NCBI GenBank assembly: GCA_019415505.1
Contig: DXZC01000017.1
Span: forward strand, 1-23,186
DNA from: Peptococcaceae bacterium
Lineage (GTDB): Bacteria > Bacillota > Dehalobacteriia > UBA7702
Length of the DNA stretch: 23,186 nt
Reading direction: 5' to 3'
Shown: positions 8,191-15,231 of the stretch, in pieces
Layout of the letters: each line of letters begins with the position of its first letter
Numbering within the stretch: the first letter of the stretch is position 1
Notes under the pieces: model-generated
The model's database searches: none
Seen by the model: the letters and a program-made list of their open reading frames with translations, nothing else
Told to the model about the DNA's origin: nothing
Position numbers and translations under genes: made by a program

Positions 8191-9723
8191 TTATTTACTG
8201 TTTTTCCGGGCCAGCAGAGCCTTTTCCGCTTCTTCAAAGTCATCAAAATGCACCTTTTCCCGGCCAATAATCTGATAATCCTCATGTCCCTTGCCGGCTA
8301 TAACCACTAGGTCCTCATCTTGGGCTAGAGCTATAGCCTCTTTAATGGCCTCCCGGCGGTCCGGTATAACCAGGTAATCGCCGCCGCTGTCCTTTACTCC
8401 CTCCTCCACCATGGCTATAATAGCTTCCGGGTCCTCGGTGCGGGGATTATCCGACGTTACCACTGCTAAATCCGCTAGGGAGCCGCCAATTTTGCCCATT
8501 ATGGGCCGTTTGGTCTTATCCCGATCGCCGCCGCAGCCAAAGACCAGGATTAACCGCCCCTTTTTCATGGCCACCGCTGTATTGAGAATATTGCTTAAAC
8601 CGTCGGGGCTATGGGCATAATCCACAATAACTGTCGGCCCAGCGTCGGCCTTGACCTTTTCAAAGCGTCCCCTAACCTGCTTTACCTGGGCTAGGGCTTT
8701 TAAAATATCCTCTAACCCCAAGCCCTCACATTCCAACATGGCAATGGCGGTTAAGGCGTTATAAACATTAAAATTGCCTAAAAGCGGCGTATAGACCGGA
8801 AAAGTTTCCCCATTTCTGGTCAGCTTAAAGGAGGTGCCCCCCTGGTCCACTGTAATGCCAGAGGCATAATATCGCGCCTCTGGGCTAAGGCCGTAAGTAA
8901 CTGTCTTTACCTGTGCAGCTTGGAGGAACTCGGCGCCAAAGGGGTCGTCTCTATTGATTACAGCGTAAGCGTCGGACCTTAAATCAGTAAAAAGCAGTTT
9001 TTTGGAATCTAAGTAGTCGGCAAAATCATGATGATAATCCAGGTGATCCTGGGTTAAATTGGTAAAGGCGCTGCCGGAAAAATCCAGGGCGGAAACACGG
9101 CCTTGCTTTAAACCGTGGGAGCTTACCTCCATTACCGCGTAAGTACAGCCGCTGTCTACCATCTCGCGCAGATAAGCCGAGATCTCCAGGGATTCCGGCG
9201 TGGTGCCGGTGGCGGGAATAACCTTATCGCCAATGAGTATATGGTTGGTGCCTATGAGACCCGCCGGGCGGTGGCAAGCGTCTAATATTTCTTTGAGCAA
9301 ATGGGTGGTGGTGGTTTTGCCATTAGTCCCCGTCACCCCTAAAATGCGCAATTTTTTTCCCGGATAGCCGTAAAAGGCTTCCGCGATCCGAGCCAAAGCT
9401 AAACGGGGATTAGCCACCAAGAGTTGGGGTATACGCGCTGGAATATTATCGACCCTATGGGTTACCACCAGGGCCACAGCCCCGGCGGCAACAGCTCTAG
9501 CAGCAAAATCGTGCCCATCCACTGTGCCCCCAGGTATACAAACAAAAACGCTGCCCGGAACCACCTTGCGGGAATCATATGCTACGCTTTTTACCGTTAT
9601 ATCTGATGCATCCGTTATATTAGATACATCCGCTATATCTGATGCATCCGTTATATCAGTTACATTCGGTGCAGCCCCTGTGGCCTTTCCACCGAACAGC
9701 TCAATTATTTCCTGCCATTTCAT
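8191..9723 (-). CDS. murE: UDP-MurNAc-L-Ala-D-Glu--meso-DAP ligase with an N-terminal repeat insertion
   Basis: MurE adds the third stem-peptide residue. The motif DNPR at residues 425-428 (TSDNPRTEDP) is the known determinant for meso-diaminopimelate rather than lysine. Other landmarks are VAYDSRKVVPG in the UDP-binding domain, the P-loop TGTNGKTTTT (131-140), and the central-domain VDYAHSPDG and GCGGDRDKTKRP blocks. An upstream in-frame ATG at 9783 would add 20 residues. I prefer the ATG at 9723 because GGGAGG lies 7 bases upstream, the protein then starts like other MurE proteins (MKWQEIIELF), and overlap with the PBP gene disappears. Residues 18-41 are a hexapeptide repeat array not expected in the family. 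The gene is followed directly by mraY instead of murF. Confidence 0.95.
   Translation of the reverse strand: MKWQEIIELFGGKATGAAPNVTDITDASDIADVSNITDASDITVKSVAYDSRKVVPGSVFVCIPGGTVDGHDFAARAVAAGAVALVVTHRVDNIPARIPQLLVANPRLALARIAEAFYGYPGKKLRILGVTGTNGKTTTTHLLKEILDACHRPAGLIGTNHILIGDKVIPATGTTPESLEISAYLREMVDSGCTYAVMEVSSHGLKQGRVSALDFSGSAFTNLTQDHLDYHHDFADYLDSKKLLFTDLRSDAYAVINRDDPFGAEFLQAAQVKTVTYGLSPEARYYASGITVDQGGTSFKLTRNGETFPVYTPLLGNFNVYNALTAIAMLECEGLGLEDILKALAQVKQVRGRFEKVKADAGPTVIVDYAHSPDGLSNILNTAVAMKKGRLILVFGCGGDRDKTKRPIMGKIGGSLADLAVVTSDNPRTEDPEAIIAMVEEGVKDSGGDYLVIPDRREAIKEAIALAQDEDLVVIAGKGHEDYQIIGREKVHFDDFEEAEKALLARKNSK
9601..9672 (-). repeat. 18-bp tandem repeat array inside murE (4 units)
   Basis: Four 18-base units lie head to tail at 9601-9618, 9619-9636, 9637-9654 and 9655-9672. 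Units 1 and 3 are identical (plus strand ATCTGATGCATCCGTTAT), unit 2 differs at a few sites, and unit 4 is more diverged; the preceding 9583-9600 shares only its last bases. In the murE frame the units read APNVTD, ITDASD, IADVSN and ITDASD. The period is a multiple of three, so copy changes would keep the frame. Confidence 0.9.
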
Positions 9724-9751
9724 ATCTGTACCTCCCGCCGCCCTAGGCTGC

Positions 9752-11929
9752 TTACGGAGCCAAGGTCGGTATTTCTTCATCATCGCCGCTAAAGGTTATA
9801 TATACTGTGTCACCCCTATTTAAAGCGGTGCCAGGAGCAGGGTCTTGGGCCACCGCCGTACCGCTGCCGCTAGGCTCCATAGTCAGCCCCAGGGCTGAAA
9901 GTATTTCACCACATTCTAAAAGGCGTTTACCGCTTAAATCCGGGGTCGCCACTGAGGCAGCGGCGCTGGAGCCGAGGGTTAAAATCACTTTCGAGCCTTC
10001 CTCCACCTTGCTTAAAGCGCCGGGAAGCTGGGATTCTACCACATCGCCGCTACCGGAAAACTCCACGGTTAATTTTTTCTCTTGCAACAGGGCTTCAGCC
10101 TCGTCACGACTGAGTCCTAATACCGAGGGTAACATCAGGGTTTCTTTTTTCAGTTCCTCCTCAGCGGTGTCACCGTCCACCTTGTTAGCCTCTTGTTCAG
10201 TTACCTGAGGTTCAATGCCCAGGTAAGATAAGGTGTCCGCCACTACCTTCTGAAACACCGGCGCGGCAATGGTGCCGCCGTATACCGGATAGCTGCCGGG
10301 CTCGTCAATAGCCACCAGGCAGACCAATTCCGGGTCGTTAGCCGGGGCAAAGCCAATGAAGGAAGCCACATATTTGCTGGAGGAATAAGAACCGTCGATG
10401 AATTTCTGAGCGGTGCCTGTTTTGCCACCCACTCTATAGCCCTCTATATAAGCTTTACTGCCAGTGCCGTTGGCCACCACACTTTCCAATATATTCCTTA
10501 CCCGCTGAGAAGTTTCGGCGCTGATTACCCGGCGCACTTCCGTGGGTTCTATTTCCTCCTTTACCTCACCGCTGCTATCTTTTATAGTTTTCACCAGGTG
10601 GGGTTCCATGAGAACGCCGCCGTTAACCGCGGCGGAAACGGCAGTTACCAGTTGAATGGGGGTAACGCCGTAACCCTGGCCTATATACATATTGGCAACG
10701 TCCAAAGGGTTAATGGTTTCCGCCGCCGCTAAATCCCGGAGACTGCCGGGGCTTTCACCAGGCAAGGTTATACCTGTTTTACTGCCAATACCAAAGGCCT
10801 GAAGATAGCGGTAAAAGGTAGTGTTATCTTCCGCGTCAATCCTCTGGCCCACCTGCACAAAACCGGGGTTACAGGAATTTTCCGCCACCTGGACAAAGGT
10901 TTGACTGCCATGGGGAGTGGTGGACCAGCATTTTATTCTATTTTTACCAACCGCCACAGAGCCGCTGTCATAAAAGGTGTCATTTTCACTCACTACACCT
11001 TCCTCCAGAGCTGAGGCGATTGTCAATATTTTAGCTGTACTACCCGGTTCATAAAAATCGCTAAGCGCCCTATTGCGCCACAATTCACTATCATAAGAGC
11101 CAAAGTCATTGGGGTCATAGGCGGGACGGGAAGCCAAAGCCAGAATTTCCCCGGTTTTAGGGGCCATCATAACAATAGTGGCGCCCTTGGGGTTGACGGT
11201 TCCGTTCATCAACAAATCCAATTCCCGCTCACAAAAGTACTGGATATTTTGGTCTATAGTCAGAGTCAGGCTGTCCCCGTCCACTGGTTCCACATAGCGT
11301 TCCGCGGAACCGGCAATCTCGGAACCATGGCTGTCATATTGGGCCAATATATAACCGTCCTCACCTAGAAGAGTTTCGTCATAGACTGCCTCTATTCCTT
11401 CTAAACCCTGGTTATCTATACCCACAAATCCTAAAAGGTGGGCAGCCAATAAGCCTCCGGGGTAATCTCTTTTAGTTTCCGTAGTGAAGCCAATGCCCTC
11501 ATAATTGAGATTGCGTACCGCGGCGGCTTCCGACTCGGAAATTTTGCGTTTAATCCATTCGTAGCCTCGGCCCGAAGTGAGCTTGGCCAGAATATCCTCG
11601 GAATTCAGGTCGAGAATAGCGGCAAGCTCATTGGCTATTTCCGGCGCGGCCTCAGCGTCCACCTGGGTTGGGGAGGCATATACGGAATCTACCGAAACGC
11701 TGGCAGCCAACACATTGCCGTTTCTATCGCAAATTAAACCGCGGTTAGCCTCCACCGGCACTTCCCGCATCTGCTGGTCCTGGGCTTTAGCCTTTAATTC
11801 GTCAGCCTTAACAACTTGTAAAAAAAAGAGGCGTAAAGATACAGCCAGAAAAAAAATGGCAAAAAGTAAAAATATCCAAAAAATGCGGGATCTTAAAAAT
11901 CTCGGCATGCCCGTCTGGTTTACTGTCAT
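9752..11929 (-). CDS. spoVD: SpoVD/FtsI-type class B penicillin-binding protein with PASTA domains
   Basis: A D,D-transpeptidase that crosslinks septal or spore peptidoglycan outside the membrane, partner of the SEDS protein encoded downstream. From the ATG at 11929 it is 725 residues: a short N tail, one membrane segment at about 13-37, a PBP dimerisation region, then the transpeptidase domain. Catalytic motifs are STAK (Ser297), SCN (352-354) and KTG (503-505). Two PASTA repeats follow (from TLMLPSVLGLSRDEA and VATPDLSGKRLLEC), then an acidic end. Cys334 and Cys353 sit 19 residues apart, as in SpoVD. A TTG seven codons upstream is possible, but no ribosome binding site precedes it, whereas AAAGGCAGG lies 9 bases before the ATG. 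As the only class B PBP visible it may instead be the main division PBP. Confidence 0.9.
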   Translation of the reverse strand: MTVNQTGMPRFLRSRIFWIFLLFAIFFLAVSLRLFFLQVVKADELKAKAQDQQMREVPVEANRGLICDRNGNVLAASVSVDSVYASPTQVDAEAAPEIANELAAILDLNSEDILAKLTSGRGYEWIKRKISESEAAAVRNLNYEGIGFTTETKRDYPGGLLAAHLLGFVGIDNQGLEGIEAVYDETLLGEDGYILAQYDSHGSEIAGSAERYVEPVDGDSLTLTIDQNIQYFCERELDLLMNGTVNPKGATIVMMAPKTGEILALASRPAYDPNDFGSYDSELWRNRALSDFYEPGSTAKILTIASALEEGVVSENDTFYDSGSVAVGKNRIKCWSTTPHGSQTFVQVAENSCNPGFVQVGQRIDAEDNTTFYRYLQAFGIGSKTGITLPGESPGSLRDLAAAETINPLDVANMYIGQGYGVTPIQLVTAVSAAVNGGVLMEPHLVKTIKDSSGEVKEEIEPTEVRRVISAETSQRVRNILESVVANGTGSKAYIEGYRVGGKTGTAQKFIDGSYSSSKYVASFIGFAPANDPELVCLVAIDEPGSYPVYGGTIAAPVFQKVVADTLSYLGIEPQVTEQEANKVDGDTAEEELKKETLMLPSVLGLSRDEAEALLQEKKLTVEFSGSGDVVESQLPGALSKVEEGSKVILTLGSSAAASVATPDLSGKRLLECGEILSALGLTMEPSGSGTAVAQDPAPGTALNRGDTVYITFSGDDEEIPTLAP

Positions 11930-12008
11930 GATGTCATACCTGCCTTTCAAAACATTCTATGAAAGGAACTGTTGCTTTTTGCTTGTCCTTCTCAACGGGT
12001 AGTGATTT

Positions 12009-12317
12009 TTATTGCGGGATATAAAAGACCTTAGCGCTATTATCCGCAGGTACCATACCTAAGGTATCGGTAGCCACGGACTCAATCCTCTGGGGTGAAG
12101 ATAAAACAGCTATATGCAAGCGCAATTTATCATTTTCTGTTTTTATAGCGGTTATTTCCTGTTTAACAGCCTCTATTTGGCGTCCTTTTTCTTGAATAAC
12201 ATTATCCGCGCCCAAATATATTATGGTTGTAAGCCAAAAAATAAAGATTAGGAAGATATAAAACCGCCAGGGTTTAGCGGCGCTTTTGCCGCCTGATGTC
12301 AGATGCTTAACTGTCAT
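12009..12317 (-). CDS. ftsL: FtsL-type cell division protein
   Basis: FtsL is a small bitopic division protein that, with DivIC/FtsB and DivIB/FtsQ, activates FtsW and the septal PBP. The 102-residue product has a basic cytoplasmic start and one membrane segment at about residues 18-37. A helical, probably coiled-coil stretch follows (KGRQIEAVKQEITAIKTENDKLRLHIAVL), ending with IESVATDTLGMVPADNSAKVFYIP, which fits the septum formation initiator family. Sequence conservation in this family is low, so the call rests on topology plus position between rsmH (7 bases upstream) and the PBP gene (79 bases downstream). Confidence 0.85.
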   Translation of the reverse strand: MTVKHLTSGGKSAAKPWRFYIFLIFIFWLTTIIYLGADNVIQEKGRQIEAVKQEITAIKTENDKLRLHIAVLSSPQRIESVATDTLGMVPADNSAKVFYIPQ

Positions 12318-12324
12318 GTCAATC

Positions 12325-13263
12325 TCAAACCCTTTCTCCTACCCGCAATTTAGCGCTGCGGGCCCGGGGATTTTCAGCTAATTCCCCCTCGCCGGCAATC
12401 ACCGGCTTACGGGTAACAGGCTTAATCAGTTGTTCTTTATCACAAGTGCAAATGGCTTGTCCTGGCGGACAAATACAATCCTTAGCCAAATAGCGCATAG
12501 CGTCCTTAACAATGCGGTCCTCCAAAGAGTGGAAGCTAATAACAGCTAAACGTCCGCCGGAACTTAAGCGCCGGGCGGCTGCCTCCATAGCGGGGGCAAT
12601 GATTTGCAACTCGTCATTGACGGCAATGCGTAAAGCTTGGAAGGTTTTTTTAGCGGGGTGGTGGCCGCCGTCCCGTACTTTTTTGGGAATAGCGGCTTTG
12701 ACAACAGCCACTAATTCCCCGGTAGTTGTCAAAGGCTTTTCTTGGCGGGCGCGGACAATAAACTCGGCAATGCGTTTAGCCCAACGCTCCTCACCATAAC
12801 GGTAGATAATTTGGCCCAATTCCTCCTCTGTCAGGTTATTAACTATATCTTGGGCGGTAATGGTACCGCTTACCTGGTTCATGCGCATATCCAAGGGGGC
12901 GTCTTGCTGATAAGAAAAGCCCCTCTCCTTGTGGTCCAGTTGGGGTGAAGAGATACCCAAATCCATGAGAACCCCATCTACCTGGGGGACCCCTATTTTT
13001 GTTAATATTTCGTCAATATTTTTAAAATTGCGCCAAACAAAAATGACTCGTTCACCGTAAGGTGCGAGTCTCTCTGAAGCCGCTTCAATAGCTTCCTTAT
13101 CTTGGTCAATACCTATTACGCGGCTGTGGGGGCATTCTCGTAAAATAGCCTCGCTATGGCCGCCAGCACCTAAGGTGCAGTCAACATAGAGGCCGCCTTC
13201 CCGCCAACATAAAAGGTCAATGGTCTCTTTTAGTAATACCGGTTGATGCAGAAATTGTCTCAT
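12325..13263 (-). CDS. rsmH: 16S rRNA (cytosine(1402)-N(4))-methyltransferase
   Basis: RsmH (MraW) methylates N4 of C1402 in 16S rRNA, tuning the ribosomal P site; it is nearly always the second gene of dcw clusters. The 312-residue product opens with FLHQPVLLKETIDLL. It has the SAM-binding motif VDCTLGAGGHSEAIL (27-41), then LMDLGISSPQLDHKERGFSY and PLDMRMN. The C-terminal half has FQALRIAVNDEL, AVISFHSLEDRIVK, and NPRARSAKLR, all family hallmarks. Length is standard. It lies 27 bases after mraZ and 7 bases before ftsL, so it is clearly cotranscribed. Confidence 0.97.
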   Translation of the reverse strand: MRQFLHQPVLLKETIDLLCWREGGLYVDCTLGAGGHSEAILRECPHSRVIGIDQDKEAIEAASERLAPYGERVIFVWRNFKNIDEILTKIGVPQVDGVLMDLGISSPQLDHKERGFSYQQDAPLDMRMNQVSGTITAQDIVNNLTEEELGQIIYRYGEERWAKRIAEFIVRARQEKPLTTTGELVAVVKAAIPKKVRDGGHHPAKKTFQALRIAVNDELQIIAPAMEAAARRLSSGGRLAVISFHSLEDRIVKDAMRYLAKDCICPPGQAICTCDKEQLIKPVTRKPVIAGEGELAENPRARSAKLRVGERV

Positions 13264-13290
13264 GCTGTCTCCTGTACTTTCTATTTTGCT

Positions 13291-13734
13291 TTAAATTTCA
13301 AATTTCTCCATCCCTGCGCCAATGTCAACTGATTCTTCTGTTTCGGATTTATAATTTTCCCAAACCTCGGTGGACCAAATTTCCATTCTCTTGACCACAC
13401 CAATTACAGTAATATCCTTTCTATCGCCTAAATCGGCATACTCCCGCAAAGAAGAGGGTACTAAAATACGGCCCATGGAATCAGCTTCCACTTCCTGGGC
13501 AGACGAAAAAATATTACGAATAAAGGCTTGGTTTTCCCTTTTATGAAAGAACTCGTTATCAGTTACTTTTTCCTCCACTTTATCCCATTCTTCTTTGGAA
13601 TACCCGTTTATACAGCAACCGGAGCCTTTCATTAACACAAAATTGTCGCCTAAGATTTCCCGAAATTTAGCAGGGATACTCATACGGCCTTTTTTATCTA
13701 TTGTATGGTGAAATTCACCAATCATTTTTGCCAC
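13291..13734 (-). CDS. mraZ: MraZ, transcriptional regulator of the dcw cluster
   Basis: MraZ is a ring-forming DNA-binding protein of the AbrB/SpoVT fold that binds short direct repeats in front of its own operon and, in studied species, controls dcw transcription. The 147-residue product has two MraZ half-domains: residues 1-45 (GEFHHTIDKKGRMSIPAKFREIL) and about 80-125 (DSMGRILVPSSLREYADL). The start is a GTG at 13734. AAAGGAGG sits 7 bases upstream, the right distance for that codon, while the ATG three codons later would be too far. It is the first gene of the minus-strand cluster. The leader carries GGTGGA-type repeats and a terminator hairpin. Confidence 0.95.
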   Translation of the reverse strand: MAKMIGEFHHTIDKKGRMSIPAKFREILGDNFVLMKGSGCCINGYSKEEWDKVEEKVTDNEFFHKRENQAFIRNIFSSAQEVEADSMGRILVPSSLREYADLGDRKDITVIGVVKRMEIWSTEVWENYKSETEESVDIGAGMEKFEI

Positions 13735-13752
13735 AGTATCCCCTCCTTTCGG

Positions 13753-13780
13753 AAAAAAAATCCTGCCACAAAAGGGCAGG
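13753..13780 (-). terminator. Intrinsic terminator in the mraZ leader
   Basis: On the minus strand CCTGCC (13780-13775), a 7-base loop and GGCAGG (13767-13762) form a perfect 6-bp GC-rich stem, followed after one A by eight T at 13760-13753. The mraZ ribosome binding site AAAGGAGG begins four bases later. This is either an attenuator of the dcw operon or the end of a short upstream transcript. Confidence 0.8.
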
Positions 13781-13782
13781 CG

Positions 13783-13812
13783 AAGGGTAGAACCTCGGGC
13801 AGCTCCACCCTC
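13783..13812 (-). other. Leader hairpin directly upstream of the mraZ terminator
   Basis: The minus strand can form an 11-bp stem including G-U pairs: GAGGGTGGAGC (13812-13802) with GTTCTACCCTT (13793-13783), around the 8-base loop TGCCCGAG. It ends two bases before the terminator stem. The loop repeats the CTGCC of the terminator's 5' arm, so the two hairpins could exchange partners. Structure is inferred from base pairing by eye. Confidence 0.55.
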
Positions 13813-14189
13813 GCAGTTTTTCCACCGTTCTTATATTATTTTTTGTGAACGGTTTTGCAGTTTTTCATTTTCGCCCCTTATCAGAGCTTTGGAGCATTTT
13901 GGCAGTTCCAAACTGAAAACAAATTTTTAATTCACATTCACGTGGGTTTCTATAAGTTTCAACTCCGCGCCTTTTTCGGTCTACGGATACCCCGGTTACT
14001 ATTACCGGGCAAAGCAGTTTTTCTTTTCACAAATCTTTAACTTTTTTGGTTTTGTTTACAGTGGCATGGGAATTCTTGCCATTTCTTGCTTAAATTCACT
14101 ACTTTGTACCACTTCTTTGATTATAATACCTCAAAAACCATATTTTGTAAAGGGGTAAAAGCAAAAAACTTTTTTTTCACAAAAAATAC

Positions 14190-14230
14190 CAATAAAAAAC
14201 ACGTTTCCTTAAAATCCTCTAAGGAAACGT
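14190..14230 (-). terminator. Intrinsic terminator after the COG2426-type gene
   Basis: A perfect 11-bp inverted repeat, ACGTTTCCTTA (14201-14211) and TAAGGAAACGT (14220-14230), surrounds an 8-base loop. On the minus strand it is followed by GTTTTTTATT. It lies 17 bases after the stop of the 14247-14852 gene. Confidence 0.9.
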
Positions 14231-14246
14231 ATTACTATTACTTAAA

Positions 14247-14852
14247 TTATTTTTTTGCTTTATTCGCGGATATTTTTATAACCTTACGTTTTTTCCGGCG
14301 GCGGGCAAACCAGAATATAACTAAAGCCACAATAGCTAAAAGCACCAAGGCTTCAACTATACCGATACTGTCGGCTATCCCCACAAAGCCCATAGTAGCT
14401 AAAGTCACAATAGTACAAGAAATACAGATACCCAAACCCAAGGCTAAGAAGGAGTATACCTTATTTAAACCCAGCAAATAACCAATCAGGGAACCTGTAT
14501 ATACCCCGGTAATAGGTAACGGTACGCCGACAAAAAGGGTTAAGCCCAATACGCCAAACTTCTCTAGCTCCTTACCCTTATTTCTGGCCCTATCCACATA
14601 TTTATGGAGGAATTTGCGGGTAAAGGAGAACTTATCCAGCAATTTATACATTGCCGGCCATAGTAAAATTAGAAAAGGTACCGGCAAAAGGTTGCCTAAC
14701 ACGCCCCAAAACCAAGCGGAAAGCGGCTCCATACCCATAGCGATACCAAAGGGCACCGCGGCTCTTAACTCTGTAATGGGAATAGCCGAGGCAAAGAAAA
14801 CCACCCAGTTTAAGGGCAAGCCCGATAAAAAACCAAAAACACTATCTGCCAC
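14247..14852 (-). CDS. COG2426-type small multidrug-export family membrane protein
   Basis: A 201-residue, very hydrophobic protein resembling the family annotated as small multidrug efflux proteins (COG2426, PF06695). That function is by name only and is poorly tested. Features seen: IPITELRAAVPFGIAMG near residues 25-41, a loop with basic residues (RKFLHKYVDRARNKGKELEKFG), then GVPLPITGVYTGSLIGYLLG, about five membrane segments, and a lysine/arginine-rich C terminus on the predicted cytoplasmic side. The start is a GTG at 14852 with GAGAGGAG seven bases upstream; the next ATG would cut into the first conserved block. It has its own terminator, so it is probably monocistronic, with promoters in the long upstream spacer. 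Confidence 0.8.
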   Translation of the reverse strand: MADSVFGFLSGLPLNWVVFFASAIPITELRAAVPFGIAMGMEPLSAWFWGVLGNLLPVPFLILLWPAMYKLLDKFSFTRKFLHKYVDRARNKGKELEKFGVLGLTLFVGVPLPITGVYTGSLIGYLLGLNKVYSFLALGLGICISCTIVTLATMGFVGIADSIGIVEALVLLAIVALVIFWFARRRKKRKVIKISANKAKK

Positions 14853-14867
14853 TAATTAACTCCTCTC

Positions 14868-14905
14868 TAAATAGCTACATTAAATTTAAATAGCTACATT
14901 AAATT
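14868..14905. repeat. Exact 19-bp tandem duplication in the 5' leader of the COG2426-type gene
   Basis: TAAATAGCTACATTAAATT occurs twice back to back (14868-14886 and 14887-14905). A second, imperfect pair follows at about 14902-14921 and 14925-14944 (AATTAATGGTATTATTACCT against AATTAACGGTATTGCTACCT). Both lie between the nearest -10 box and the ribosome binding site. Confidence 0.9.
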
Positions 14906-14945
14906 AATGGTATTATTACCTAAAAATTAACGGTATTGCTACCTT

Positions 14946-14972
14946 ATTATACTGGATAACTTTAAGTTCCAA
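14946..14972 (-). promoter_or_regulatory. Possible proximal promoter of the COG2426-type gene
   Basis: A perfect -10 TATAAT (14951-14946) has TTGGAA as the best -35, at a short 15-base spacing (14972-14967). The -10 is followed by AAGG, the same context as the distal promoter at 15095-15123. The weak -35 keeps this tentative. Confidence 0.35.
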
Positions 14973-15094
14973 GCTTTAAGTTTTAAGTATTAGCATAAAG
15001 CTTAAAACTCTAGGCCAATAGCTGTTATTTTTTTAAACGCCGACTAAAGCCGTGGTTTATGCCGCTACTACCATATTATATCCGTCAGTTCCTT

Positions 15095-15123
15095 ATTATA
15101 CCTGAATACCCTAATTTAGTCCA
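15095..15123 (-). promoter_or_regulatory. Distal promoter candidate upstream of the COG2426-type gene
   Basis: On the minus strand TGGACT (15123-15118) and TATAAT (15100-15095) are separated by 17 bases, a good sigma-A arrangement with a 4/6 -35 and 6/6 -10. The -10 is 243 bases upstream of the GTG start, so a long leader would result. Confidence 0.5.
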
Positions 15124-15231
15124 GAGCCAGGACCAAAAATAACTTAAAAAAACACTAAATATATTTAAAATTGCCCTACCCGTCCTTGCCGAATAAGGGG
15201 CCCAAAACAGTATTGCATTTAACTACCCGAA

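Larger units (their letters stand above)
13735..14246. other. Intergenic leader between the COG2426 gene and mraZ (512 bp)
   Basis: No coding region is supported here. On the minus strand it holds, in order: the terminator of the upstream gene (14190-14230), a perfect -10 TATAAT at 14125-14120 whose only -35 match is TTACAA at a long 19-base spacing, a 6-bp hairpin CCCGGT/ACCGGG (13991-14009), and a hairpin CCGTTC/GAACGG (13825-13852) whose loop holds TAATATAAG, a second possible -10. Then come two GGTGGA hexamers (13821-13826 and 13804-13809), the 11-bp hairpin, and the leader terminator. The transcription start of the dcw operon therefore cannot be fixed: the leader would be either about 100 or about 380 bases. 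Confidence 0.6.

Noticed and set aside
9724..9783. Upstream ATG at 9783 for murE, giving 530 residues
   Set aside because: It would overlap the PBP gene by 32 bases, and the extra 20 residues (basic, proline-rich) do not fit MurE. The ATG at 9723 has a well-spaced GGGAGG.
11930..11950. TTG start at 11950 for the PBP gene
   Set aside because: No ribosome binding site precedes it; AAAGGCAGG lies 9 bases before the ATG at 11929.
13783..13860. Known riboswitch or RNase P RNA in the mraZ leader
   Set aside because: No signature matching preQ1, glutamine, SAM or c-di-GMP riboswitches or RNase P RNA was found by eye.
13855..14481. Plus-strand frames in and beside the mraZ leader
   Set aside because: AT-driven open frames rich in Phe and Lys; one runs antisense into the COG2426-type gene, and there is no plus-strand promoter or ribosome binding site for them.
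14979..15009. Inverted repeat AGTTTTAAG/CTTAAAACT as a terminator
   Set aside because: AT-only stem with no adjacent T-tract on the minus strand and no gene ending next to it.
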